Below are positions 31,098-38,788 of a stretch of 44,976 bases of DNA, piece after piece; position 1 is the first letter of the stretch; each line of letters starts with the position of its first letter. The notes below the pieces were generated by a model. It was not told where the DNA came from. It ran no database searches and worked only from the letters and a program-made list of their open reading frames with translations. The position numbers and the translations under genes are program-made. This stretch comes from Bryobacterales bacterium (GTDB lineage: Bacteria; Acidobacteriota; Terriglobia; Bryobacterales; Bryobacteraceae), in NCBI GenBank assembly GCA_016789745.1, contig JAEUQF010000309.1, positions 1-44,976 of the forward strand, in the 5' to 3' direction.

Positions 31098-33656
31098 ATG
31101 GAGTCTAGCGGCGAGCAGCGGATCGGGCCCTATCGCGTCGAACGCGAGATCGGGCGTGGCGGCATGGGCGTCGTGTACCTGGCCTCGCGGTCCGATAACG
31201 CCTACTACAAGCAGGTGGCCATCAAGCTGTTGCACGCCAATCTCCAGAACGAAGAAGTCGTGCGCCGCTTCCGCAGCGAGCGGCAGATCCTGGCCTCGCT
31301 GGAACATCCCAACATTGCCCGCCTGCTCGACGGCGGAACCACCGATAGCGGCGAACCCTACATTGTCATGGAGTATGTGCGGTCGGCCAAGGGCCTGCGC
31401 CGTTACGCCATCGACGCCGAACTCACCATCCGCCAGCGGCTGGAACTATTTCTGGTGGTCTGCCGCGCGGTCCAGCATGCCCACCAACACCTGGTGATCC
31501 ATCGCGATCTGAAGCCTAGCAATATCCTGGTCACCTCCGAAGGCGAGGTGAAGCTGGTCGACTTCGGGATCGCCAAGCTCCTGCTGCCCAGCTTCTGGCC
31601 GCACGACTCGCCCCAGACGATGACCGGCATGCAGGCCATGACGCCGGAGTACGCCAGCCCGGAACAGATTCGCGGCGGGTCCATCAGTGTCGCCAGTGAT
31701 GTCTACACGCTGGGCGTGGTGCTATATGAACTGCTCAGCGGCGAACTACCCTTCCGCCGCACCGACGATGCGCATGTGCTCAGCCTGCTGCAGCAGGTGC
31801 TGGAAAAGGAGCCTACCAAGCCGAGTGTCGCCGCCGCCGACTCCGCCGAGATTCCCCTTCGCCGCGAACTGGAAGGCGACCTCGACAACATTATCCTAAT
31901 GGCCATCCGCAAGGAGCCGGAGAAGCGCTACCAGTCGGCCGAGCAACTCGCCGGCGACATCCAGCGCTATCTGGACGGGCGGCCCGTCGTGGCCCGCGCG
32001 GCCACCCTCCAATACCGCGCCATGAAGTTCGCGCAGCGCAACCGCGCGTCCCTGGCCGCGGCCGCGCTCATCGTTCTTTCGCTGGTTGGCGGCATCATCG
32101 CTACTTCGCGCGAAGCAGATGTCGCCGAACAGCAACGCATCCTTGCCCAGCAGGAGGCCGCCGAAGCGAGCAAGCAGCGCGAGCGGGCCGAGCAACTCGC
32201 CAAACTCGAACAGGCCAGCCGCAGCCGGGCCGAAGAGAAGGCGCGTGAAGCCGAGCAGCAGGCTGCCCTCGCCCAGGCGCAAACCAAATTGGCGGACGCC
32301 CGTTTCAATGCCGTACGGGAAATAGCAACCAATGTCATTTTCAAGCTGGAAGCGGAGATCCGGCACCTGCCGGGCTCCACACCCGCCCGGAAGAAGATCG
32401 TCGAAAACGCCCGCACTTATCTCGACCAACTCTACGAAACGTCCCAAAACCACGCGGAGTTGCAGCATCAGTTAGCTTCCGCCTACGTGCAGTTGTCGCG
32501 CATCCAGCGGGCTCCCAGCCAGTCCAATCTCGGCGATTCGGCCGGCGCGGCGCATAGCCTGAAACGCGGCCTTGAACTGGCACGCCGTTCTCTGGAACTC
32601 TCCCCGTCGCTGGTCTCGAACTACGGGTTGATTAGCGCGGCCCTTGCCTATCAGGGGGACTTGCTTGCGCTGGAAGGTAAGCTGCAAGCCGCGATTCCCT
32701 TATTTGAGCAGTCGCTCGTTTTCGCCCGCAAGTCAGCCCTGAGCGAGCCGGATGATCTCCTTGCCCTGCGCTATCCGCTGACTTCGCTGACCAAACTCGC
32801 CGAGGCATTTCGGGAAATGGGACGAACGGCTGACGCGGAACGCTACCTGCGCGATGCCCTTGCTATCGCTTCCTCCAACGCACGACGTTTCTCTGATCAG
32901 GCTGTGGCCACCCGCGATCTGATGGTGGCCCTCAACAGGCTCGCCCACCATACGCTGAACCACGGCAATGTCGCCGAATCTCGGGCACTGGTGGAACAGA
33001 TTACCCCGCTGCTGGACACTCTCGAAAAGGCTGCCGGCGGTGCCAGCCTTCTGCGCGAGCGCATGCTCCAGGAGGTCTTCCTGGCCCGCGTCGCGGAGCG
33101 GGAGAACGACTGGCAACGCGCCGCGCAGCACTACCGGGTGCAGGTGAGCCTCAACGACCAGATTCTTGAGCGAGATCCCAAGAACTACCTTGCCATCCTC
33201 GACACCGTCTTCGGCCTGATCCACCTGGGCGAAACGTTGCCCAAAATCGATCGTGCCGCCGAGGGCATCCCGTTCCTTCGCCGCGCCGTCCTGCTCTCTG
33301 ACGGACTCACCGCCATTGACGCCAAGTCTGTCCAGACCTACCAGGCCCGCATGAACTCCCGCAAGGAACTGGCCGGTGCCATGGATGCCGCCAAGCAGCC
33401 GGAAGCCGCGCACGTGTATCGTGAGATGCTGGCGATCATCGAGAAGGACATGCCGGCCGGACAGGGACCCTTCGTCGACAAAACCGCCCAGGCCCTCTCC
33501 GAGGCCGGCGACTACTTCCTCGAACGCCAGCCTCCCGATGGGCGCACCGCGCACCAGGCCTACTCCAGAGCCGCCGACCTTTACCGTCAGTTAAAGAGTG
33601 ACAAAGAGGTTCAGGAACTCACGGCACTCATGCAGAAGGCCGCTCCGCCAAAGTAG
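31098..33656 (+). CDS. Transmembrane Ser/Thr protein kinase with TPR-like sensor part
   Basis: The 852-residue protein has a Hanks-type kinase domain (about 11-290): G-loop GRGGMGVVY (19-27), catalytic lysine K43 (V-A-I-K), HRDLKPSN (135-142), DFG (155-157) and the PEYASPE loop (183-189). A TM helix follows at about 317-336. After it come an alanine/glutamate-rich coiled coil (about 340-395) and TPR-like helical repeats to the end. The order is cytoplasmic kinase, membrane helix, then extracytoplasmic repeats, so it probably senses something outside the membrane. The start at 31098 avoids seven extra residues and fits the family. It is followed 39 nt later by the AlgH-like gene. Targets and ligand are unknown. 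Confidence 0.92.
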   Translation: MESSGEQRIGPYRVEREIGRGGMGVVYLASRSDNAYYKQVAIKLLHANLQNEEVVRRFRSERQILASLEHPNIARLLDGGTTDSGEPYIVMEYVRSAKGLRRYAIDAELTIRQRLELFLVVCRAVQHAHQHLVIHRDLKPSNILVTSEGEVKLVDFGIAKLLLPSFWPHDSPQTMTGMQAMTPEYASPEQIRGGSISVASDVYTLGVVLYELLSGELPFRRTDDAHVLSLLQQVLEKEPTKPSVAAADSAEIPLRRELEGDLDNIILMAIRKEPEKRYQSAEQLAGDIQRYLDGRPVVARAATLQYRAMKFAQRNRASLAAAALIVLSLVGGIIATSREADVAEQQRILAQQEAAEASKQRERAEQLAKLEQASRSRAEEKAREAEQQAALAQAQTKLADARFNAVREIATNVIFKLEAEIRHLPGSTPARKKIVENARTYLDQLYETSQNHAELQHQLASAYVQLSRIQRAPSQSNLGDSAGAAHSLKRGLELARRSLELSPSLVSNYGLISAALAYQGDLLALEGKLQAAIPLFEQSLVFARKSALSEPDDLLALRYPLTSLTKLAEAFREMGRTADAERYLRDALAIASSNARRFSDQAVATRDLMVALNRLAHHTLNHGNVAESRALVEQITPLLDTLEKAAGGASLLRERMLQEVFLARVAERENDWQRAAQHYRVQVSLNDQILERDPKNYLAILDTVFGLIHLGETLPKIDRAAEGIPFLRRAVLLSDGLTAIDAKSVQTYQARMNSRKELAGAMDAAKQPEAAHVYREMLAIIEKDMPAGQGPFVDKTAQALSEAGDYFLERQPPDGRTAHQAYSRAADLYRQLKSDKEVQELTALMQKAAPPK

Positions 33657-33695
33657 CCCCTTTCCAAAATTCCCAAAACGGGAGAGAATCGTCGC

Positions 33696-34352
33696 ATGTT
33701 CTGGCGTTCGCTTCTTCTCGCGCTTAGCCTGCCTGCGGGCTTAGCCGCACAGAACATCCCCAGTCTGGTTCCGGGAAAAGTCCTGGTGGCCGGGCGCGGC
33801 CTGCGTGATCCCAACTTCGCCGAATCCGTCATCCTGCTGGTCCGCCACAGCCCCAAAGGCTCCATGGGGCTTGTCGTCAACCAGCCCAGCCGTCTGCGCC
33901 TTAGCCGCCTATCCGAAGACCTGAAAGGCGCTGCCAACCGCCAGGACCGCGTGTACCTTGGAGGACCCGTCTCGCGGAGCGGGGCCGTTGCCCTATTGCG
34001 CGCCGCGGTGGTTCCCGCCGAGGCCCAGCACGTCTTCGCCGACGTCTACCTGCTGTCGGCCAAGTCCATGCTCGAAGAGCAGATTGCCGCCAACAGCCAG
34101 CCTGACAAGTTCCGTGTCTATCTGGGCTACGCCGGCTGGGCCCGCGGCCAGTTGGAGGCCGAGATTGACGAAGATGCCTGGCACATTTTCCCCGGCGACG
34201 CCGCCTGGGTTTTCGAAGGCGATCCCTCCACGCTCTGGAATCGCCTGATTCGCCGCACCGAATTACGTTCCGCCGAACTGCGTCCCCGTGCGCCCGCACA
34301 GGTACAATCGAAGAGGAACGCTACTTGGATAAGGACTTCGATTGAGCGCTGA
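33696..34352 (+). CDS. AlgH/YqgE family protein with an apparent signal peptide
   Basis: The 218-residue protein has an AlgH/YqgE (UPF0301) core: V-P-G-K-V-L-V-A-G-R-G-L-x-D-P-N-F (about 25-42), S-V-I-L-L-V-R-H and G-S-M-G-L-V-V-N-Q-P-S (about 57-67). Relatives usually start close to the core and are cytoplasmic. Here an N-terminal segment F-W-R-S-L-L-L-A-L-S-L-P-A-G-L-A-A-Q looks like a signal peptide. The ATG has a GGGAGAG site 9 nt upstream (33680-33686). The gene overlaps tldE by 11 nt and opens a tight five-gene unit. The biochemical function of AlgH-like proteins is not settled. Confidence 0.85.
   Translation: MFWRSLLLALSLPAGLAAQNIPSLVPGKVLVAGRGLRDPNFAESVILLVRHSPKGSMGLVVNQPSRLRLSRLSEDLKGAANRQDRVYLGGPVSRSGAVALLRAAVVPAEAQHVFADVYLLSAKSMLEEQIAANSQPDKFRVYLGYAGWARGQLEAEIDEDAWHIFPGDAAWVFEGDPSTLWNRLIRRTELRSAELRPRAPAQVQSKRNATWIRTSIER
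34303..34308 (+). promoter_or_regulatory. -10-like hexamer upstream of tldE
   Basis: TACAAT inside the end of the AlgH-like gene would start transcription about 30 nt before the TTG start of tldE, leaving AAGGA (34331-34335) in a short leader. The -35 region is weak. It may give tldE extra expression apart from the operon. Confidence 0.3.
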
Positions 34353-35691
34353 CCTGCTGGACCTGGCCCGTAACGTCATTAAAGAGGCACTGGATAAAGG
34401 AGCACACGACGCCGAGTGCACCGTCGCCGAAGGCTCGAACTTCTCGGCCACCGTGCGCATGAGGGAAGTGGAAACGCTGGAAGAGGCCGGCTCCCGGTCT
34501 GCCGGCGTGCGTGTCCTCATCGGCAAGCGCGTCGGCTCTTCCTATACCTCCGACCTCACCCCCGACGGTCTGGCGCGCATGGTGCGCTCCGCCATCGATC
34601 TGGCCGCCCTCACCAGTGAAGATCCCTTCGCCGGCCTCCCGGAAGCTGACGAACTTGGCGCTTGGGAGGGTGACCTCGCCCTTTACGAAAACGACGTCGC
34701 CGCCATCGACACGGAAACCCGCATCGAACGAACGAAGGCCGCCGAGCAGGCCGCCTTTGATTTCGACCCGCGCATTGCTAACAGCGAAGGGGCCTCCTTC
34801 AGCGCCTCCCAGGGCGCCCGCTACTTCGCCAATTCGCGCGGCTTTGCCGGCTCCTACCGCGGCAGTTCCTGCTCGCTCAGTGTCGTACCCGTGGCCAAGG
34901 ACGGCGACGCCATGGAGCGCGACTACTGGTATTCGGCCGCCCGCTCCTACGCCCGCCTGGAAAAGGCCGAGGACATCGGCCGCACCGCCGCCGCCCGCGC
35001 CATCCGCCGCCTGGGTGCCCGTAAGGTGCCCACCCAGAAGGTGCCCATCGTCTACGAACCGCGCACCGCACGCTCGTTATTGGGCGAGATCTTCGGCGCC
35101 ATCGCCGGCGATTCCATCTACCGACACGCCTCGTTCCTCGAAGGGAAACTCGGCGAAAAGATCGCCTCCGATATCTTCACCATCGTCGATGATCCCACGC
35201 TCCCCGGCCTTTTCGGCTCGCAGCCCTTCGATGATGAAGGCACGCCTTCGCGCCGCACCGTCGTCATCGAAAATGGCACCCTGAAGAGCTACCTGCTCAA
35301 CTGCTACACGGCCCGCAAGCTGGGTATGAAAACCACCGGTTCGGCTTCGCGCGGCGTCACCGGCAACGCCTCGGTCGGCCATGGCAACTTCTTCCTCCGC
35401 CCGGGCACCGCCACGCCTGCTGAAATTGTTGCTTCCGTAAAAAACGGGCTTTACGTGACCGAATTGATCGGCTCCGGTGTCAATACCGTTACGGGCGACT
35501 ACTCGCTCGGCGCCGCCGGGCTCTGGATTGAGAACGGCGAACTGGCATTCCCGGTCTCCGAAGTCACCATCGCCGGGAACCTGAAACAGATGTTGCTCGA
35601 TATCGACGCCGTGGGGTCAGACCTGGAGTTCCGCAGTTCCGTGGCCTCGCCCACGTTGCGTATCCGGGAGATGACCGTCAGTGGCCAATAA
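34342..35691 (+). CDS. TldE/PmbA-like metalloprotease partner
   Basis: The 449-residue protein belongs to the TldD/PmbA family. It has the typical R-M-R-E-V-E-T-L-E-E-A near the start (about 34-44), a central S-F-S-A-S-Q-G-A-R block, and the closing S-P-T-L-R-I-R-E-M-T-V-S-G-Q common at PmbA C-termini. The HExxxH zinc motif that marks TldD is absent, so it is the TldE/PmbA-type subunit, which needs TldD for peptidase activity. No tldD is in the window. The start is a TTG at 34342 with AAGGA 6 nt upstream, overlapping the AlgH-like gene by 11 nt. The next gene overlaps its stop by 11 nt. Confidence 0.9.
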   Translation: MSADLLDLARNVIKEALDKGAHDAECTVAEGSNFSATVRMREVETLEEAGSRSAGVRVLIGKRVGSSYTSDLTPDGLARMVRSAIDLAALTSEDPFAGLPEADELGAWEGDLALYENDVAAIDTETRIERTKAAEQAAFDFDPRIANSEGASFSASQGARYFANSRGFAGSYRGSSCSLSVVPVAKDGDAMERDYWYSAARSYARLEKAEDIGRTAAARAIRRLGARKVPTQKVPIVYEPRTARSLLGEIFGAIAGDSIYRHASFLEGKLGEKIASDIFTIVDDPTLPGLFGSQPFDDEGTPSRRTVVIENGTLKSYLLNCYTARKLGMKTTGSASRGVTGNASVGHGNFFLRPGTATPAEIVASVKNGLYVTELIGSGVNTVTGDYSLGAAGLWIENGELAFPVSEVTIAGNLKQMLLDIDAVGSDLEFRSSVASPTLRIREMTVSGQ

Positions 35692-36166
35692 TCCGACACC
35701 TGCAACGAAGAGCAAGGAAAGCCCGCTGTTCAGCCTGCCCATGGTCCTGTTTGTGGCCATGGCCATCGCCCTCGGCGGCGGTTTCTGGTACCTCGAAAAG
35801 TCCGGTCCGCCGGAACCCAAAGGGCCGGTCCTCACACCCGAAGCCAAAGCCTACACGCGCCAGTTGACGCTCAACGAAGTGTCGATGAAGGCCACCGAGA
35901 ATGCGATCCACCAAGCCGTTGTCGAAATCGAGGGCAACATCACCAACACCGGCAACCGCCACCTGCGCTCGGTTCTGCTCAGCTGCATCTTTTACGACGC
36001 CTACGGTCAGATCATCCTCAAGGAGCGGGTGGAGATCGTCCGCGCCAGGTCCGGTGGCATTAAGCCCGGCGAAACCAAATCCTTCCGCCTGCCGTTCGAC
36101 AACCTTCCCGGCAGTTGGAACCAGCGCATGCCGCAACTGGTCATCGCGGAAATCATCTTCGGCTAA
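35681..36166 (+). CDS. Membrane-anchored FxLYD-like protein
   Basis: The 161-residue protein has a single TM helix near the N-terminus (about residues 19-36; L-P-M-V-L-F-V-A-M-A-I-A-L-G-G-G). A periplasmic beta-sandwich follows, with G-N-I-T-N-T-G-N-R-H-L-R-S-V-L-L-S-C-I-F-Y-D. That resembles the FxLYD/DUF2393 pattern: a strand, N-T-G, and F-Y-D. The GTG at 35681 has GGGAG 10 nt upstream and overlaps the tldE stop by 11 nt. The function is unknown. The REC-fusion gene follows after only 2 nt. Confidence 0.7.
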   Translation: MANNPTPATKSKESPLFSLPMVLFVAMAIALGGGFWYLEKSGPPEPKGPVLTPEAKAYTRQLTLNEVSMKATENAIHQAVVEIEGNITNTGNRHLRSVLLSCIFYDAYGQIILKERVEIVRARSGGIKPGETKSFRLPFDNLPGSWNQRMPQLVIAEIIFG

Positions 36167-36168
36167 GC

Positions 36169-37800
36169 GTGGGCGCCGTTCTGCTGGTGGATGACAACAC
36201 CGATCAACTGGAGCTGCGCTCCCGGATCCTGACCGCCGCCGGCCACCGTGTGCGTGCGGCCGCCTGCGCCGCCGAGGCCATCGATGCCCTTGCCCGCGAG
36301 GCTCCGAAACTTGTCATCATGGACTTACGTCTTCCCACTACAGAGGATGGTCTGGCGCTCATCCGCCAGATTAAACCTTCGTATCCGGATACGCGTCTCG
36401 TCGTGTTGTCGGGCTGGCCCGGCGATCTGGACGCCGCTCCGGAGCGTGAACTGGTCGACGAGATTCTGCCCAAGCCCGTGCGTTCCAAATACCTCGTGGA
36501 AATGGTCTCCAAGTTCGCCATCCTGTTGCTCTGTCTGTGCCTGGCCGGCATTGCCCCCGCTCGCGGCGCAGACAACAATGCGCATCCGTTCCAACTCGAT
36601 GCCCTGGCCGAAGTCGTTGCTGAAGTCGAACTCTCGGTGCCCGGCGCCGATTGGGGACGACAGGGCAGGGAAGCGGTGCTGGCCATCGTCACCACCGACG
36701 ATGCCGCCAAGCACCACATCATGACGTTCGCCGGCGCCGACCGCTACAAGTACCGCGTCTTCTTAGGCGAACTGGCTCCCGGCGCGCACAAGGTGCAGAT
36801 CGACAAGCACCCGGATTACTCCGCCCGCGGCCTTCAGATGCAGGTGCACGGCGTTACCTTCCGCCAGTACAAGCCTGGGGATGCCGAGTACGCCGTCATC
36901 GCCAATGCGCCAGCCCTGTACGCGCGTCCGAACACCATTGGCAAGTTCACCGACCTCCCCCTGCTCACGTACTGCGAAAAGCTGGGCGACGGCTCGCTAC
37001 GCTACAGCGTCATCTTCTCGAACGAGGACGGCGGTACCTCCACCCGGGCGCTGATGGCCCGCTGGGGCCGTGTCACCGACATCGAGCATGTCTACCAGGT
37101 CTGGCCCGACCCCTCCGGCAAACCCCAGCGCGCCCAGATCCAAAGCCCCGGCCACAAGGACATCGACTTCCTGGGAAAACGCGAAGGGCTTCATCCGCTG
37201 CTCGGCGTGACCACGGACAACAACATGGTGGAGGGCAATTCCACCTCCGCCGTGCGCTACCAGTTGGCGCCCGTGCTCGTCGACCTCGGTTTCGCCTCCC
37301 GCGAAAAGGTCATGGATGAGAACCCCATTCTCTATGCCATCGCTGCCCGCGAACTGGAGCGCGAGGGCAAGCTCCGCAAGTTCGACACCGTGGAGGGCAC
37401 CAAGATCAGCGCTCCGGAGAATTACCTGATTCTCGAAATGCGCATTGCCAACAAAAACGCGCGGATCGCCGTGATGGCCCGTCTCGAAGGCGAGAACTTC
37501 TTCCGCACTTCCCACGTCGGCATCACCGATATGGCGATCGAGCGCAGCGGCTGGGTCCGCACCACCGTCGAATTGCCCCCCGCGACGCAGCCGACGCAGG
37601 TGGCCGAGCTAGCTTGGATTTGCCTGCCGGAGCCCAAGACCAGCGAAGCCCCGGGCTCCTGCCGTGTCGATGGGGTCGGCAAGCTGTTCTTCCTTAACGC
37701 TCGCCAGCAGCCCGACGCCAGTTTCTGGCGTCCCCGTATCGGCGACCGCTTCCCCCATCCCCTGACCACCGGCCAGGTGCGCATGGTACCCCTTCGCTGA
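36169..37800 (+). CDS. Response-regulator receiver domain fused to a signal-peptide-like segment and a secreted domain
   Basis: One continuous frame of 543 residues starts at the GTG at 36169, 2 nt after the previous stop. Residues about 1-116 form a receiver (REC) domain: V-L-L-V-D-D-N with acidic D8/D9, phospho-acceptor Asp52 (V-I-M-D-L-R-L-P), Ser81 (V-V-L-S-G) and Lys102 (L-P-K-P-V). The final REC helix R-S-K-Y-L-V-E-M-V-S-K runs straight into F-A-I-L-L-L-C-L-C-L-A-G-I-A-P-A-R-G-A, a signal-peptide or TM segment with an A-R-G-A cleavage site. A domain of about 400 residues of unknown family follows. Either the protein is a REC-TM-exodomain fusion, or an internal ATG at 36502 also makes a separate secreted protein. 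There is no stop or frameshift between the parts. Confidence 0.75.
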   Translation: MGAVLLVDDNTDQLELRSRILTAAGHRVRAAACAAEAIDALAREAPKLVIMDLRLPTTEDGLALIRQIKPSYPDTRLVVLSGWPGDLDAAPERELVDEILPKPVRSKYLVEMVSKFAILLLCLCLAGIAPARGADNNAHPFQLDALAEVVAEVELSVPGADWGRQGREAVLAIVTTDDAAKHHIMTFAGADRYKYRVFLGELAPGAHKVQIDKHPDYSARGLQMQVHGVTFRQYKPGDAEYAVIANAPALYARPNTIGKFTDLPLLTYCEKLGDGSLRYSVIFSNEDGGTSTRALMARWGRVTDIEHVYQVWPDPSGKPQRAQIQSPGHKDIDFLGKREGLHPLLGVTTDNNMVEGNSTSAVRYQLAPVLVDLGFASREKVMDENPILYAIAARELEREGKLRKFDTVEGTKISAPENYLILEMRIANKNARIAVMARLEGENFFRTSHVGITDMAIERSGWVRTTVELPPATQPTQVAELAWICLPEPKTSEAPGSCRVDGVGKLFFLNARQQPDASFWRPRIGDRFPHPLTTGQVRMVPLR

Positions 37801-38039
37801 TGGCTGCCGATCTGATCCTGAAAATTAAGGTGATCCCGCGCAGTCCGAGGACGGAGATCGCCGGAACAATGGACGATGGCACTCTCAAGATCCGCGTCGC
37901 GGCGGTGCCGGATAAAGGCAAGGCCAATGCCGAGTTATGTGCGTTTCTGGCGAAGGAACATGGCGTGCCGAAGGACCACGTCAGCATACTGACGGGCGAA
38001 ACCGGCACGTTGAAACAGGTACGCATCCGGCGGGCCTGA
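37800..38039 (+). CDS. DUF167 (YggU-like) protein
   Basis: The 79-residue protein matches DUF167: I-K-V-I-P-R-S-P-R-T-E-I (about 9-20), L-K-I-R-V-A-A-V-P-D-K-G-K-A-N-A-E-L, and a closing K-Q-V-R-I-R. The fold is small and cytoplasmic, with no known function. Its ATG shares one base with the TGA of the REC-fusion gene (37798-37800), so translation is coupled. It is the last gene of the five-gene unit and ends 7 nt from the convergent toxin pseudogene. Confidence 0.88.
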   Translation: MAADLILKIKVIPRSPRTEIAGTMDDGTLKIRVAAVPDKGKANAELCAFLAKEHGVPKDHVSILTGETGTLKQVRIRRA

Positions 38040-38046
38040 CGAGGCT

Positions 38047-38372
38047 CTACTTCCTGGGAATCTTAACCTCAACATAGCTGCCCGGACTGGCGGCATTGAC
38101 CGCATCCACCACCAGTTGGACATGCGCAGACAACGCGGGCCATTGCGCATGACTGATGACAACAATTGCGATGACACGGTGCTGCAGGTTTGCTGGTAGC
38201 GCAGATTCTTGTCTGTGGTGAGAAGAATGTCAAACTGGCTATTCTCGGCGGCAGCCAGCAAGTCGCCGTTTTTCAAACGGTCCCAGCCAAGATCGGCTGA
38301 AAGGCTGACATCGTGTCCGCTCAGATGTCTCTTGATCGGGACGGGCGTTCCCTGATCGAAGAGGACGCGCAT
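38047..38372 (-). pseudogene. Frameshifted DUF5615 (PIN-like) toxin gene
   Basis: The first 61 codons read as a DUF5615 PIN-like protein: L-F-D-Q-G-T-P with acidic Asp6, G-H-D-V, and L-L-T-T-D-K-N-L-R-Y-Q-Q with Asp54. The frame then changes. On the minus strand CAGCAAACCTG (T-run 38190-38192 on the plus strand) lacks one A compared with the expected CAAAACC. Adding one A restores N-L-Q-H-R-V-I-A-I-V-V-I-S-H-A-Q-W-P-A-L and runs to a TAG at 38047-38049, giving a normal 108-residue protein with a P-G-S-Y-V-E-V-K-I-P end. Without it the frame continues as nonsense to 37935. This is a recent single-base deletion, a sequencing error or, less likely, programmed slippage. The DUF433 partner is 2 nt upstream. 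Confidence 0.8.
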
Positions 38373-38374
38373 TG

Positions 38375-38740
38375 TTAACGACCGTGAGCCGCGCGCTTGT
38401 CGAGACTGCGGACAGCGAACTCTATCACCGCTTCAACTTGCGAGCGGTCGAGACCGGCGAACCATTCCATGATGTCGTCTATGTTCGCGCCGGCTTCAAG
38501 ATTTTCGAAGATAGTGGAGACCGGCATCCGGGTACCTTTCAGAACCCATGCGCCGCTCACCTTGCCAGGTATGCTTTCCACGGCTGGGCACTGGGACCAG
38601 TCGATCGCTCCCGTGGTCTGGCCGGGCAGGATCTCATCAGCCGCAATCTTCTCGAACCACGCTTCCAGGCTAAGGCCCTGCGCGGCGGCTTTGGCCCTCA
38701 GGACTGCTGCTTGCTCGTCGGGGATTTGGATTACGGTCAT
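38375..38740 (-). CDS. DUF433 domain antitoxin-like protein with N-terminal extension
   Basis: The 121-residue protein has a short N-terminal helical part, I-Q-I-P-D-E-Q-A-A-V-L-R-A-K-A-A-A-Q-G (residues 4-22), then a DUF433 domain (about 46-114): I-D-W-S-Q-C-P-A-V-E, G-A-W-V-L-K-G-T-R-M-P-V-S-T-I-F and Q-V-E-A-V-I-E-F-A. DUF433 proteins usually pair with DUF5615 PIN-like toxins, and here the toxin gene starts 2 nt after the stop. The N-terminal part resembles a small ribbon-helix-helix-like protein often encoded separately, so this looks like a fusion. The start ATG at 38740 has AGGAG 7 nt upstream. It may now be an antitoxin without a working toxin. Confidence 0.82.
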   Translation of the reverse strand: MTVIQIPDEQAAVLRAKAAAQGLSLEAWFEKIAADEILPGQTTGAIDWSQCPAVESIPGKVSGAWVLKGTRMPVSTIFENLEAGANIDDIMEWFAGLDRSQVEAVIEFAVRSLDKRAAHGR

Positions 38741-38788
38741 GCGCTACTCCTCTTGTCCGCCTCTCTATCAGCGTAAAGGATTTTGCCC

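Noticed and set aside
30096..31307. A minus-strand frame opposite the DUF1835 and kinase genes
   Set aside because: It spans two real plus-strand genes, and no conserved motif can be found in it.
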